NCBI GenBank assembly: GCA_016806145.1 | Contig: CP063167.1 | Span: 372,001-436,000 of the forward strand | From: Variovorax paradoxus | Lineage (GTDB): Bacteria > Pseudomonadota > Gammaproteobacteria > Burkholderiales > Burkholderiaceae_C | DNA length: 64,000 nt | Direction: 5' to 3' | In this document: positions 41,944-49,624 of the stretch, in pieces | Layout: every line of letters starts with the position of its first letter | Numbering within the stretch: the stretch's first letter is position 1 | Position numbers and translations under genes: made by a program | Notes under the pieces: generated by a model | What the model saw: the letters and a program-made list of their open reading frames with translations, nothing else | Databases searched by the model: none | Told to the model about the DNA's origin: nothing

Positions 41944-43671
41944 TCAGGCCTCCAGGTCGTCGGCATAGGGAACGAAGTTGCGCTCGGCATCGCGCTCGGC
42001 CATGCGGCCGACGAAGCGCTGCGTGATCGGGTGCATCACGGCGGGGTCGGTCATCACGTTGACGCAGGCCGGCCGGTTCGATGCCAGCGCGCGCGCGAGC
42101 GCCGCGTCGAGCTGCGCCACGTCCTCGACGAACTCCGCGTGGCAGCCGAAGCCGGCCGCGGCCTGCTCGTAGCGCGTGCGGCCCAGGTCGCTGACCATGC
42201 GCCGGCCCTCGCCGTACATCAGGTCCTGCCCGTGCGCCGACATGCCCCACATCTGGTCGTTGTTGACCACCACGACTACCGGCAGCCCGTGCCGCACCAG
42301 GGTGTCGAACTCGGCGAAGTTGAAGCCGATCGAGCCGTCGCCGGTGAACAGCACGACGCGCCGCCCGGGGTTGGCCACCTGCGCGCCGACCGCCAGCGGC
42401 AGGCCCTCGCCCATGCAGCCCACGTAGCCGTGGCCGAGCCAGCGGCCGGGCGCGTCGCTGTGCGCCGTCATGTCGATCCACGAATGCGATTCGCCGCCGT
42501 CGAGGCAGACCACCGCATCGCGCGGCAGTGCCGCCGCCACCGCCACCGCGAGGCGATAGGGATGCACGGGGCCGCTCTCGGCCGCCGCCACCTGCGCGAA
42601 GTTCTGCTTCGACGCGGCACCGACGGCGCACAGGCGATGCGCCCATGCGCTGGTGTCGGGCAGCGGCTCGGACTCGGTGGCGCTCAGCAGCGCACGCAGG
42701 GTTTCGCCGCAGTCGGCCGTCACCGAGAGGTCGGGTTCGCGGATGCGCCCCATCTCGCCGGGCTCGATGTCGACCTGGACGATCTTCGCCTCGGCCGGCA
42801 GGAAGGACTTGCGGCGGCCGCCGGTATAGATGCCGAAGCGCGCGCCCAGCACCAGCAGCAGGTCGGGCACCAGGCCCTGGCCGCGCGCCGGTGCCAGCGT
42901 GGCATAGCCGCGGCCCCACAGCGCATGGTCGGTGGGCAGCACGCCGCGCGACTTGGCATTGGTGAGCACGGGAATACCGGAGCGCTCGGCGAAGGCGCGC
43001 AGCTCGGCGGCGCAGCCCGCATAGAGCGTGCCGCCACCGGCGAGGATCACCGGGCGCTGCGCGCCGCGCAGCAGCGCGACGATGCGCGCCACCGCGTCGG
43101 CCGTGGGCGCGGGGCGCGTCGGCGCGCCGGCCGGGTCGAGGTGCCGAACCTCCTCGGGCGCGATCAGGCCGAACATCACATCGATCGGGATCTCGACGTA
43201 GACCGGTCCGGGGCGGCCCGTGGTCGCCTTGCGGATCGCCTGGCCCACCAGATCGGCCAGGCGGTTGATGTGTGGCACCTGCACGGCCCACTTGGTGACC
43301 GAGCGCATCACCGCCATCTGGTCGACGCCGCCGTTGACCGGCAGCGCATCGAGGTCCTGCAGCGGCGCCGCGCCGCCGATGACCAGCATCGGCACGCAGT
43401 CGGCGAGCGCATTGGCCACCGGCGAGACCACGTTGGTGATGCCGCCGCCGGCCGTCACCAGCGCCACGCCGAGGCGGCCGGTGCTGCGCGCATAGGCCGA
43501 GGCGGCAAAGCCCGCCGCCTGCTCGTGGCGCGTGTCGACCACGCGCAGGCCGGCGTCGCGCGCGGCCTGGTAGGCCGAATCGAGGTGGCCGCCATGAAGG
43601 GTGAATGCGGTGTCGGCGCCAAAGCGCCGGAGGACGTCGATCAGGATCTGACCGCCATTGAGTTTCGCCAC
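41944..43671 (-). CDS. Thiamine-diphosphate-dependent enzyme (acetolactate synthase / 2-hydroxyacyl-CoA lyase superfamily)
   Basis: A 575-residue ThDP enzyme with the three classic domains. The catalytic Glu50 is in DTRHEQAAGFAA. The middle domain contains RPVILAGGGTLYAG. The ThDP-binding motif starts at TGDGSIGFNFAEFD and ends at VVNNDQMWG. The family includes acetolactate synthase, benzoylformate decarboxylase, oxalyl-CoA decarboxylase, 2-hydroxyacyl-CoA lyase and cyclohexane-1,2-dione hydrolase; I cannot choose by eye. It is the first gene of the ten-gene catabolic operon, so it probably makes or breaks a carbon-carbon bond next to a carbonyl in that pathway. Confidence 0.88.
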   Translation of the reverse strand: MAKLNGGQILIDVLRRFGADTAFTLHGGHLDSAYQAARDAGLRVVDTRHEQAAGFAASAYARSTGRLGVALVTAGGGITNVVSPVANALADCVPMLVIGGAAPLQDLDALPVNGGVDQMAVMRSVTKWAVQVPHINRLADLVGQAIRKATTGRPGPVYVEIPIDVMFGLIAPEEVRHLDPAGAPTRPAPTADAVARIVALLRGAQRPVILAGGGTLYAGCAAELRAFAERSGIPVLTNAKSRGVLPTDHALWGRGYATLAPARGQGLVPDLLLVLGARFGIYTGGRRKSFLPAEAKIVQVDIEPGEMGRIREPDLSVTADCGETLRALLSATESEPLPDTSAWAHRLCAVGAASKQNFAQVAAAESGPVHPYRLAVAVAAALPRDAVVCLDGGESHSWIDMTAHSDAPGRWLGHGYVGCMGEGLPLAVGAQVANPGRRVVLFTGDGSIGFNFAEFDTLVRHGLPVVVVVNNDQMWGMSAHGQDLMYGEGRRMVSDLGRTRYEQAAAGFGCHAEFVEDVAQLDAALARALASNRPACVNVMTDPAVMHPITQRFVGRMAERDAERNFVPYADDLEA

Positions 43672-43754
43672 GGATGCTCTCCAGAGTGCGCTTCGAGCGC
43701 GTTACCGAAAGGAGACGCGTGCGTTTCGAAAGCCGCGTCTCGTTGGTGGCGGAC

Positions 43755-43778
43755 TTTAATTAAACACGTTCATTTAAA
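43755..43778. promoter_or_regulatory. AT-rich imperfect palindrome containing GTTCATTTA, candidate operator
   Basis: A 24-bp quasi-palindrome, with most symmetric positions matching, overlaps the last codons of the TetR gene and lies 84 bp upstream of the ThDP enzyme gene. It contains GTTCATTTA, the same 9-mer found in the palindrome at 45031-45044. It is well placed to control the ten-gene operon. Confidence 0.5.
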
Positions 43779-44434
43779 GATCGGTGTTTTCCCTTGGCCG
43801 CCGTTTGGGCCTCGCGAATCCACTGCCCGATCAATGCGTTCACCACGGCCTCGACCATCGCTTCGGTCGCCGACCAGGGCATGCTCGGCGTGACACGCGG
43901 GAACGCGATCACGCCGTGCGTGGCCGCGATCAGCGCGTCCATGGCCAGCGTGGTGTCGACGGGCCGGCATGGCAGCGAGGCCAGAAAGCCGTCGACGACC
44001 TGCCGGTAGAGCGCGAGCGAACGCACGACGCTGGCCGAGCGCCCGAAGGGCAGCCCCTCGGGCGTGTGCAGCGCCACGCGCTCGCGCGAGCCGGCGAACA
44101 GCACGTCGAAGTGGTCGGGGTGCGCGAGCCAGTAGTGCGCCGCGGCGAGGAACACCGCGCGCACGCGTCGCGCCGGGTCGGCCGTGGCCCGCGCGCAGGC
44201 CTCCATGGCGTCGGTGGCCGCGTTCATGTCGAACTCGCGGATCGCCACCAGCAGCGCGCGCTGGTCGGGAAAGTACTGGTAGATCGCGCCCGGCGAGTAG
44301 CCGGCCCGGGCCGCGATGTGGCGCATCGACATCGCACCCGCGCCCTGCTCGACCAGGATGCGGCGGCCCGCGTCGATGAAGGCCTGGCGCACCCGCTGCC
44401 TGTCGACCGCGGAGTACGCCTTGCGCCCGGTCAC
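43760..44434 (-). CDS. TetR family transcriptional regulator (paralogue of 45126)
   Basis: A 224-residue TetR regulator. The start is the GTG at 44434, which overlaps the stop of the SCO1-like gene (GTGA). The helix-turn-helix reads SMRHIAARAGYSPGAIYQYF (about residues 37-56), almost identical to the second TetR protein at 45126. The ligand domains also align, with EGLPFGRSASVVRSLALY against the partner's AGVPFGRSPVVQDSLKLY. It lies directly upstream of the ten-gene catabolic operon and is likely its repressor. Co-translation with a SCO1-like protein is unusual. Confidence 0.92.
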   Translation of the reverse strand: MTGRKAYSAVDRQRVRQAFIDAGRRILVEQGAGAMSMRHIAARAGYSPGAIYQYFPDQRALLVAIREFDMNAATDAMEACARATADPARRVRAVFLAAAHYWLAHPDHFDVLFAGSRERVALHTPEGLPFGRSASVVRSLALYRQVVDGFLASLPCRPVDTTLAMDALIAATHGVIAFPRVTPSMPWSATEAMVEAVVNALIGQWIREAQTAAKGKHRSLNERV

Positions 44435-45009
44435 ACGATGTGCCGGCGCAGGCGTTCGACCACGGCGTCGATGTCGAGCGCGTCGGGCAGGTGGGCCTGG
44501 TAGCGGCCGCCGGGCGCCATCAGGTAGGCGAAGGCCGTGTGCGGCACCACGTAGCCGCCCGGTGCGCCGGCGTCCGGCACCGGTTCCGCGAACACGCGGA
44601 AGGCCTTCTTGGCGGCCTCGACCTGCGCGGGCGTCCCGGTGAGCCCGGTGAAGCCGCCGGGCTGGCGCGCGACATAGGCCTGCATGGTCTTCGGGTCGTC
44701 GCGCCGCGGATCGACCGTGACGTAGAGCGGCTGGATGCGATCGGCCAGCGGCCCGAGGCGCTCGAGCGCGGCGCCCAGCTTGCCGAGCTCGCGCGGACAG
44801 ACCACGGCGCAATGCGTGAAGCCGAAGAAGACCAGCAGATGGCGATCGCCGAAGCTGCGCTCGGTGACGGCGCGGCCATGGTGGTCGACCAGCTCGAAGC
44901 GGCCATCGATGGGCGCCGGGCGCGCCGTCGGCGCCTGGACGGGTTCGGCAGCCGTTGCGCCGCCGCAGCAGCAGGCGCGCACCGGCGCCGTGGAGGTCTC
45001 GTTCGTCAT
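44431..45009 (-). CDS. SCO1/SenC-like protein with N-terminal cysteine cluster
   Basis: A 192-residue thioredoxin-fold protein of the SCO1/SenC/PrrC family. The copper/redox motif is complete: Cys67 and Cys71 in GFTHCAVVCP and His157 in VVPHTAF. Family members deliver copper to cytochrome oxidase or act as thiol redox proteins outside the cytoplasm. Odd here: no signal peptide or membrane anchor is visible; the N-terminus instead has three consecutive cysteines (VRACCCGG, residues 13-15). A cytoplasmic redox or metal-sensing role in partnership with the overlapping TetR gene is possible. It is divergent from the second TetR gene. Confidence 0.88.
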   Translation of the reverse strand: MTNETSTAPVRACCCGGATAAEPVQAPTARPAPIDGRFELVDHHGRAVTERSFGDRHLLVFFGFTHCAVVCPRELGKLGAALERLGPLADRIQPLYVTVDPRRDDPKTMQAYVARQPGGFTGLTGTPAQVEAAKKAFRVFAEPVPDAGAPGGYVVPHTAFAYLMAPGGRYQAHLPDALDIDAVVERLRRHIV

Positions 45010-45030
45010 GGGCGGATATTAATTGCACAT

Positions 45031-45044
45031 GTTCATTTATGAAC
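45031..45044. promoter_or_regulatory. Perfect palindrome GTTCATTTATGAAC, candidate TetR operator
   Basis: A 14-bp perfect palindrome (6-bp arms plus central TT) lies in the 116-bp region between the SCO1-like gene and the divergent TetR gene. It shares GTTCATTTA with the site at 43755-43778. Both neighbouring TetR proteins have nearly identical recognition helices and could bind it. Confidence 0.6.
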
Positions 45045-45125
45045 CGGGTTTTCCCGTGCCCGGGCCTATACTTTTGCTCCACCGCCCCGCGCGGAAGAAC
45101 CCCAGCCCCAGAGCCAAGCCACCCC

Positions 45126-45791
45126 ATGTCATTCCGCCCGTCCAAACCCGAAGTCCTCAGCCGCGCGCGAACTCCCGAGGACAAGGCCAAGGTCCGGGAG
45201 GCCTTCATCGCCGCGGGTCGCAAGCTGTTCGCCGACGAGGAGCCGTCGACCGTCTCGCTGCGGCGCATCGCCGCGGCCGCCGGCTATGCGCCGGGCTCCA
45301 TCTATCAGTACTTCCACGACCAGCAGGACCTGTTCTTCCACATCCGCGCGCACGACATGCAGGCCTCGACCGAGCAGCTGCGCGAGCTGATCGCGCGCGT
45401 GCGCAGTCCGCAGCGGCGCGTGCTCAAGCTCTTCATCGGCACGGCCGACTACTGGCTCGAGCACATGGAGGAATTCCTGGTGATCTTTCCCGCGCCCAGC
45501 GTGGACCGGGCGCCGGCGGTCGGCAGCGCCGGCGTGCCCTTCGGCCGGTCGCCCGTGGTGCAGGACAGCCTCAAGCTCTACTACGACACGGTGGACGAGT
45601 TCTTCCGCACCCTGGCGCGCCCGCCCATGAACGCGCGCCTGGCCACCGACATCCTGATCGCGGCGGTGCACGGCACGATCGTGTTTCCATGCATGACGCG
45701 GACCATGGACTGGTCCGACACGCGCCTGATGGTCAAGCACCTGGTCACGAGCATGGTGGACGACTGGGGCAAGAGCGGCCCTGCCGCCTGA
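45126..45791 (+). CDS. TetR family transcriptional regulator (paralogue of 43760)
   Basis: A 221-residue TetR protein with helix-turn-helix SLRRIAAAAGYAPGSIYQYF near residues 44-63. It is clearly homologous over its whole length to the TetR protein at 43760-44434. It is divergent from the SCO1-like and TetR gene pair and is followed, after a 157-bp gap holding a short tandem repeat, by a CoA ligase and Bug receptor. It may regulate both sides through the 14-bp palindrome at 45031. Confidence 0.92.
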   Translation: MSFRPSKPEVLSRARTPEDKAKVREAFIAAGRKLFADEEPSTVSLRRIAAAAGYAPGSIYQYFHDQQDLFFHIRAHDMQASTEQLRELIARVRSPQRRVLKLFIGTADYWLEHMEEFLVIFPAPSVDRAPAVGSAGVPFGRSPVVQDSLKLYYDTVDEFFRTLARPPMNARLATDILIAAVHGTIVFPCMTRTMDWSDTRLMVKHLVTSMVDDWGKSGPAA

Positions 45792-45818
45792 TACGCCGCC
45801 TGATACGCCGCCTGACGC
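45783..45818. repeat. 12-bp tandem repeat, three units
   Basis: The unit GCCGCCTGATAC occurs twice exactly, with a third copy altered at two bases (GCCGCCTGACGC). It spans the stop codon of the TetR gene. No function is apparent; the copy number could vary between strains. Confidence 0.6.
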
Positions 45819-45948
45819 GCCGCCGCGCGTCATGCAGTTTGATCGGCCCGGTCATGCCGCGCGCCGACCCGGCTTCGTATCCTCGGACCATTGAACGAGA
45901 GACAAGGTCCGCGCCGCCGCAGGTGGCGAGGGCCACACGGAGACCGAC

Positions 45949-47514
45949 TTGCCATCGAACGAACCCGTCCTTGACGGCCTGGCGCGATTCGCCGCCGAGG
46001 CCCCCGCGCGACCGGCGGCCATCCTGGCCGAGACCGGCGAAACGCTGGACTACCGGCGCCTGCACGAACGCTCGGCGCGGCTCGCGTGCTTCCTCGCGGC
46101 CCGCCTCGAGGCCGGCGAAGTGGTGGCGATCCTGCTGGGCAACCGGCTCGAATACTTCGAGCTCACCTTCGCGGCACGCCGCGCCGGCCTCTACTACGTG
46201 CCGATCAGCACGCACCTCACGCCCGGCGAGATCGACTACATCCTGCGGGACTCGGGCGCGCGCATCCTGCTGACCGAGACGGCGCTGCGGCCCTGGGCCG
46301 AGCGCTCGGCCTGGCCGGCGCCGCTCGAGGAGGTGCTCTGCATCGACGCCGAAGACCCGGTCGAAGGCGCCGCGAGCTACCGCGCGCTCGTCGAGGCCGA
46401 CGGCCCGGTACCGCCGCTGCCGGACCGGCCCCTGGGCCTGGACTTCGCCTACTCCTCGGGCACCACCGGCCGGCCCAAGGGCATCAAGCACAAGCTCGAG
46501 GACCAGCAGCTGCGCAAGGCGCTCGCGGGCGACTGGCTCTCGTTCTTCGCCTTCGATCCCGCGAGCGTCTATCTCTCGCCCGCGCCGCTCTATCACGCGG
46601 CGCCGCTGCGCTTCAGCGTGCGTTGCGTGGCCTTCGGCGGCACGGTGGTCCTGATGCGCCGCTTCGATGCCGAAGGCGCGCTCGCGGCGATCGCGCGCTG
46701 GCGCGTCACCCATTCGCAATGGGTGCCGACGATGTTCATCCGCCTGCTCGCGCTGCCGGCCGAACGACGCGCGGCCCACGATCTCTCGAGCCACCGGCTG
46801 GCGCTGCATGCGGCGGCGCCCTGCCCTCTCGAGGTCAAGCGCCGCATGATCGACTGGTGGGGCCCGATCGTCTGGGAGTACTACACCGGCTCGGAGCGCG
46901 CCGGCGCCACCGCGATCTCGGCACCCGAATGGCTCGCGCACCCGGGCTCGGTGGGCCGCGCGAAGCAGGGCGTGCTGCACATCGTCGGCGACGACGGCGG
47001 TGAATGCGCGCCGATGGTCGACGGCCTGGTCTGCTTCGAGGGCGGCCCGAGCTTCGCGTACCACAACGATCCGGTGAAGACCGCCGAGACCCACACGCCG
47101 CAGGGCTGGGGCACCTTCGGCGACATCGGGCACGTGGATGCGGAGGGCTACCTCTACCTCACGGACCGGCGCGCCAACATGATCATCTCGGGCGGCGTGA
47201 ACATCTATCCGCAGGAGGCGGAGAACCTGCTGCAGGACCATCCGCTGGTGCACGAGGTGGCCGTCATCGGCGTGCCGCATGCGGAGTTCGGCGAGGAGGT
47301 GAAGGCCGTGGTCCAGCTCAAGGATCCCGCGCTCGCCGGTGCCTCGACCGCGCAGCAGCTCATCGACCACTGCCGCGCCCATCTCTCGGCCATCAAGTGC
47401 CCGCGCAGCGTGGACTTCGCGACCGACCTGCCGCGCACCGAGACCGGCAAGCTGCTCAAGCGCGTCGTGCGCGACCGCTACCGCGCGCTCGCCGCGCCCG
47501 CTTCCCAACCGTGA
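45949..47514 (+). CDS. AMP-dependent acyl-CoA synthetase/ligase
   Basis: A 521-residue ANL-family ligase. The start is the TTG at 45949, preceded by GGAG at 6 bp spacing, giving MPSNEPVLDGLARF. Seen: YSSGTTGRPKGIKHK near residue 170, the adenylate motif WEYYTGSERAGAT near residue 308, the hinge DRRANMIISGGVNIYPQEAE near residue 405 and the catalytic lysine in RTETGKLLKRVV near residue 500. It activates a carboxylic acid to its CoA ester. The next gene, 13 bp downstream, is a Bug receptor, so uptake and activation of the same acid is likely. Confidence 0.94.
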   Translation: MPSNEPVLDGLARFAAEAPARPAAILAETGETLDYRRLHERSARLACFLAARLEAGEVVAILLGNRLEYFELTFAARRAGLYYVPISTHLTPGEIDYILRDSGARILLTETALRPWAERSAWPAPLEEVLCIDAEDPVEGAASYRALVEADGPVPPLPDRPLGLDFAYSSGTTGRPKGIKHKLEDQQLRKALAGDWLSFFAFDPASVYLSPAPLYHAAPLRFSVRCVAFGGTVVLMRRFDAEGALAAIARWRVTHSQWVPTMFIRLLALPAERRAAHDLSSHRLALHAAAPCPLEVKRRMIDWWGPIVWEYYTGSERAGATAISAPEWLAHPGSVGRAKQGVLHIVGDDGGECAPMVDGLVCFEGGPSFAYHNDPVKTAETHTPQGWGTFGDIGHVDAEGYLYLTDRRANMIISGGVNIYPQEAENLLQDHPLVHEVAVIGVPHAEFGEEVKAVVQLKDPALAGASTAQQLIDHCRAHLSAIKCPRSVDFATDLPRTETGKLLKRVVRDRYRALAAPASQP

Positions 47515-47527
47515 CGGAGACCCGACC

Positions 47528-48508
47528 ATGACGATCGACATCGGACGCAGGCACTGGACGATGGCCCTGCTGGCATCGCTGGCCGGCCTGCCCGAGCTGG
47601 CCAGTGCGCAGCAGGACACCCGGCCGCTGACCTTGCTCGTGCCCTATGCCGCCGGCGGCGCGGCCGACCCGGTGGTGCGCCCGCTCGCGCAGCGCCTGCA
47701 GGAGGTGCTCGCGCGCACCGTGCTGGTCGACAACAAGGCCGGCGCCAACGGGCTCATCGGCACGCAATACCTGCTGCGCCAGCCGCCCGACGGCCTGACG
47801 GTGCTGTTCCACATCACCAGCCTGATCCAGAACATCGCGCTGTCGCGCGGCAAGCCGCCCTACGACTTCGCGAAGGACATCGAGCCGCTGGTGCTGCTGG
47901 GCCGGCAGGCGGTGGTGCTGGTGGTGCCCGCGTCGAGCCCCTACCAGAACCTGGCCGACCTCGCGCGCGCGGCCAAGGCCAACCCGGGCAACTTCTCCTT
48001 CGGCTCCTATGGCGCGGGCTCGACCTCGCACATCTACGGCGAGCAGCTGCGCGCGGCCTGGAACATCGAGATGCCGCACGTGGCCTTCCGCGGCACCAGC
48101 CCGCTGCTGCAGGACATGCTGGGCGGACGGGTGCCGATGGCCTTCGTCTCGGCCGCCACCGCGATCGAGCGCCAGGGCGACAAGGGACTGCGCTCGATCG
48201 CGGTGGCGCACAGCAAGCGGCTGACCGCGCTGCCGCAGGTGCCCACACTGCACGAGCTCGGCTACGCGGGCTTCGACTACACCGGCTGGTGGGGGCTGTT
48301 CCTGCGCGCGGGCACGCCGGCGCCGGTGGCCGAGCGCCTGCGCAACGCGATCCGCGCCATCCTGCAGGAGCCCGACATGGTCGGCCGGCTGCAGCTGGCC
48401 GGCCTGGAGCCCAGCAGCGAGACGCCCGAGCAGATCACGGCCGCGATGCAGAACGAGTACCGCCACTGGGAGGCGCTGAGCCGGCGCTTCAACATCACGG
48501 CCGATTGA
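47528..48508 (+). CDS. Bug/TctC-type periplasmic solute-binding receptor
   Basis: A 326-residue Bug receptor with a twin-arginine-like export signal (GRRHWTMALLASLAGLPELASA). The family loops are PLTLLVPYAAGGAADPVVRP and VDNKAGANGLIGTQYL. The C-terminal part LTALPQVPTLHELGYAGFDY is typical. It follows the CoA ligase by 13 bp. No TctA/TctB genes accompany it, so it depends on membrane partners elsewhere or serves as a sensor. The ligand is probably the carboxylate activated by the upstream ligase. Confidence 0.92.
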   Translation: MTIDIGRRHWTMALLASLAGLPELASAQQDTRPLTLLVPYAAGGAADPVVRPLAQRLQEVLARTVLVDNKAGANGLIGTQYLLRQPPDGLTVLFHITSLIQNIALSRGKPPYDFAKDIEPLVLLGRQAVVLVVPASSPYQNLADLARAAKANPGNFSFGSYGAGSTSHIYGEQLRAAWNIEMPHVAFRGTSPLLQDMLGGRVPMAFVSAATAIERQGDKGLRSIAVAHSKRLTALPQVPTLHELGYAGFDYTGWWGLFLRAGTPAPVAERLRNAIRAILQEPDMVGRLQLAGLEPSSETPEQITAAMQNEYRHWEALSRRFNITAD

Positions 48509-48579
48509 CGCTGTCGCTCGTGCGGGCGGCGCGACAATGCGCAGCGCATGCCCGCGCTTTCCCTGCACCCGCCCGCTTC

Positions 48580-49623
48580 ATGACCGCCGTCCCCGGCCCC
48601 TCGCCGAGCGCCACGCCGCCGCCGATCGCCGGCTGGTTCGTGCAGCTGTTCCTCCGCAGCGCGGACCTGCCGCCGGCGCAGGCCCAGGCGGTGCTGCGCC
48701 GTTCGGGCATCGATCCGCTGCAACTGGACGCGCGCGGGCTGCGCGTCACCGAGCAGGCCTTCACGCGCTTCCTGGTCCTGCTGGCGCGGCGCGCGCGCGA
48801 CGAGGCCTGGGGCATCGCCTCGCGGCCGATCCCGCCGGGCACCTTCCACACCCTGTGCCGGCTGATCGTCAATTGCCGCACGCTCGGCGAGGCGCTGGTC
48901 GTCATCGGCCGCTTCTATGCACTGGTGGTCGACGACTTCTCGATCAAGATCCGCCGCGAGGGCGGCGAGGCCATCGTCTGGCTCAAGCCGCTGCGCACGC
49001 TCTCGCCCGAGCGGCACGTGAGCCTGCATGGCGCGACCGTCTTCCTGCTCTACCAGTTCATGTGCTGGCTGGTCGACCGCCGCATTCCGCTGACCGCGGT
49101 CGAGTTCTCGTACCCGCGCCGGCCCACCAGCGCCGAGACGCTGCGCACCTACGACACGCGCGAGATCCGCTTCGAGCAGCCGTTCACCGCGCTGCGGCTC
49201 GAGAGCCACCTGGCCTCGCTGCCGATCATCGGCGGCGAGGAGCGCCTGAGCCGCTTCCTCTCGGAAGCGCCGCGCACGCTCATCACGCGCTACTACGACC
49301 ACAGCCGCGTCAGCGACCGCGTGAAGTCCATCCTGCGCGCGCAGGTGGGCACGCCGATGAGCCTGGATGACGTGGCGGCCCGCCTCCACATGACACCGGT
49401 GACCTTGCGGCGGCACCTGGCCGACGAGGGCTGCGGCTTCTCGGAGCTGCGCGACGACGTGCGCCGCCGCGCGGCGCTCGACATGGTGCGCCAGGGCCAT
49501 GTGAAGCTCGAGACCATCGCGCTGCGGCTGGGGTTCGCCGAGTACAGCACCTTCCACCGGGCCTTCCGGCGCTGGACCGGCACGGGGCCGACCGAGTACC
49601 GGGCGAACCCGCCGGCGTCCTGA
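48580..49623 (+). CDS. AraC family regulator (arabinose-binding-domain-like N-terminus)
   Basis: A 347-residue AraC regulator of the OruR/ArgR-like group. The long N-terminal ligand domain contains GTFHTLCRLIVNCRTLGEALVVI and RYYDHSRVSDRVKSILRAQV. The C-terminal double helix-turn-helix has MSLDDVAARLHMTPVTLRRHL and IALRLGFAEYSTFHRAFRRWTG. It lies 71 bp after the Bug receptor gene in the same direction and probably controls the ligase-Bug unit or the convergent racemase-like gene. Confidence 0.92.
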   Translation: MTAVPGPSPSATPPPIAGWFVQLFLRSADLPPAQAQAVLRRSGIDPLQLDARGLRVTEQAFTRFLVLLARRARDEAWGIASRPIPPGTFHTLCRLIVNCRTLGEALVVIGRFYALVVDDFSIKIRREGGEAIVWLKPLRTLSPERHVSLHGATVFLLYQFMCWLVDRRIPLTAVEFSYPRRPTSAETLRTYDTREIRFEQPFTALRLESHLASLPIIGGEERLSRFLSEAPRTLITRYYDHSRVSDRVKSILRAQVGTPMSLDDVAARLHMTPVTLRRHLADEGCGFSELRDDVRRRAALDMVRQGHVKLETIALRLGFAEYSTFHRAFRRWTGTGPTEYRANPPAS

Positions 49624-49624
49624 T

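Noticed and set aside
43755..45044. Flanking AT-rich palindromes as ends of a mobile element around the TetR/SCO1 genes
   Set aside because: The two sites are not inverted copies of one another beyond the 9-mer. There is no transposase and no target duplication, so paired operators explain them better.
45783..45818. Short tandem repeats as a CRISPR array
   Set aside because: The units are contiguous with no spacers and only 12 bp long. No cas genes are present.
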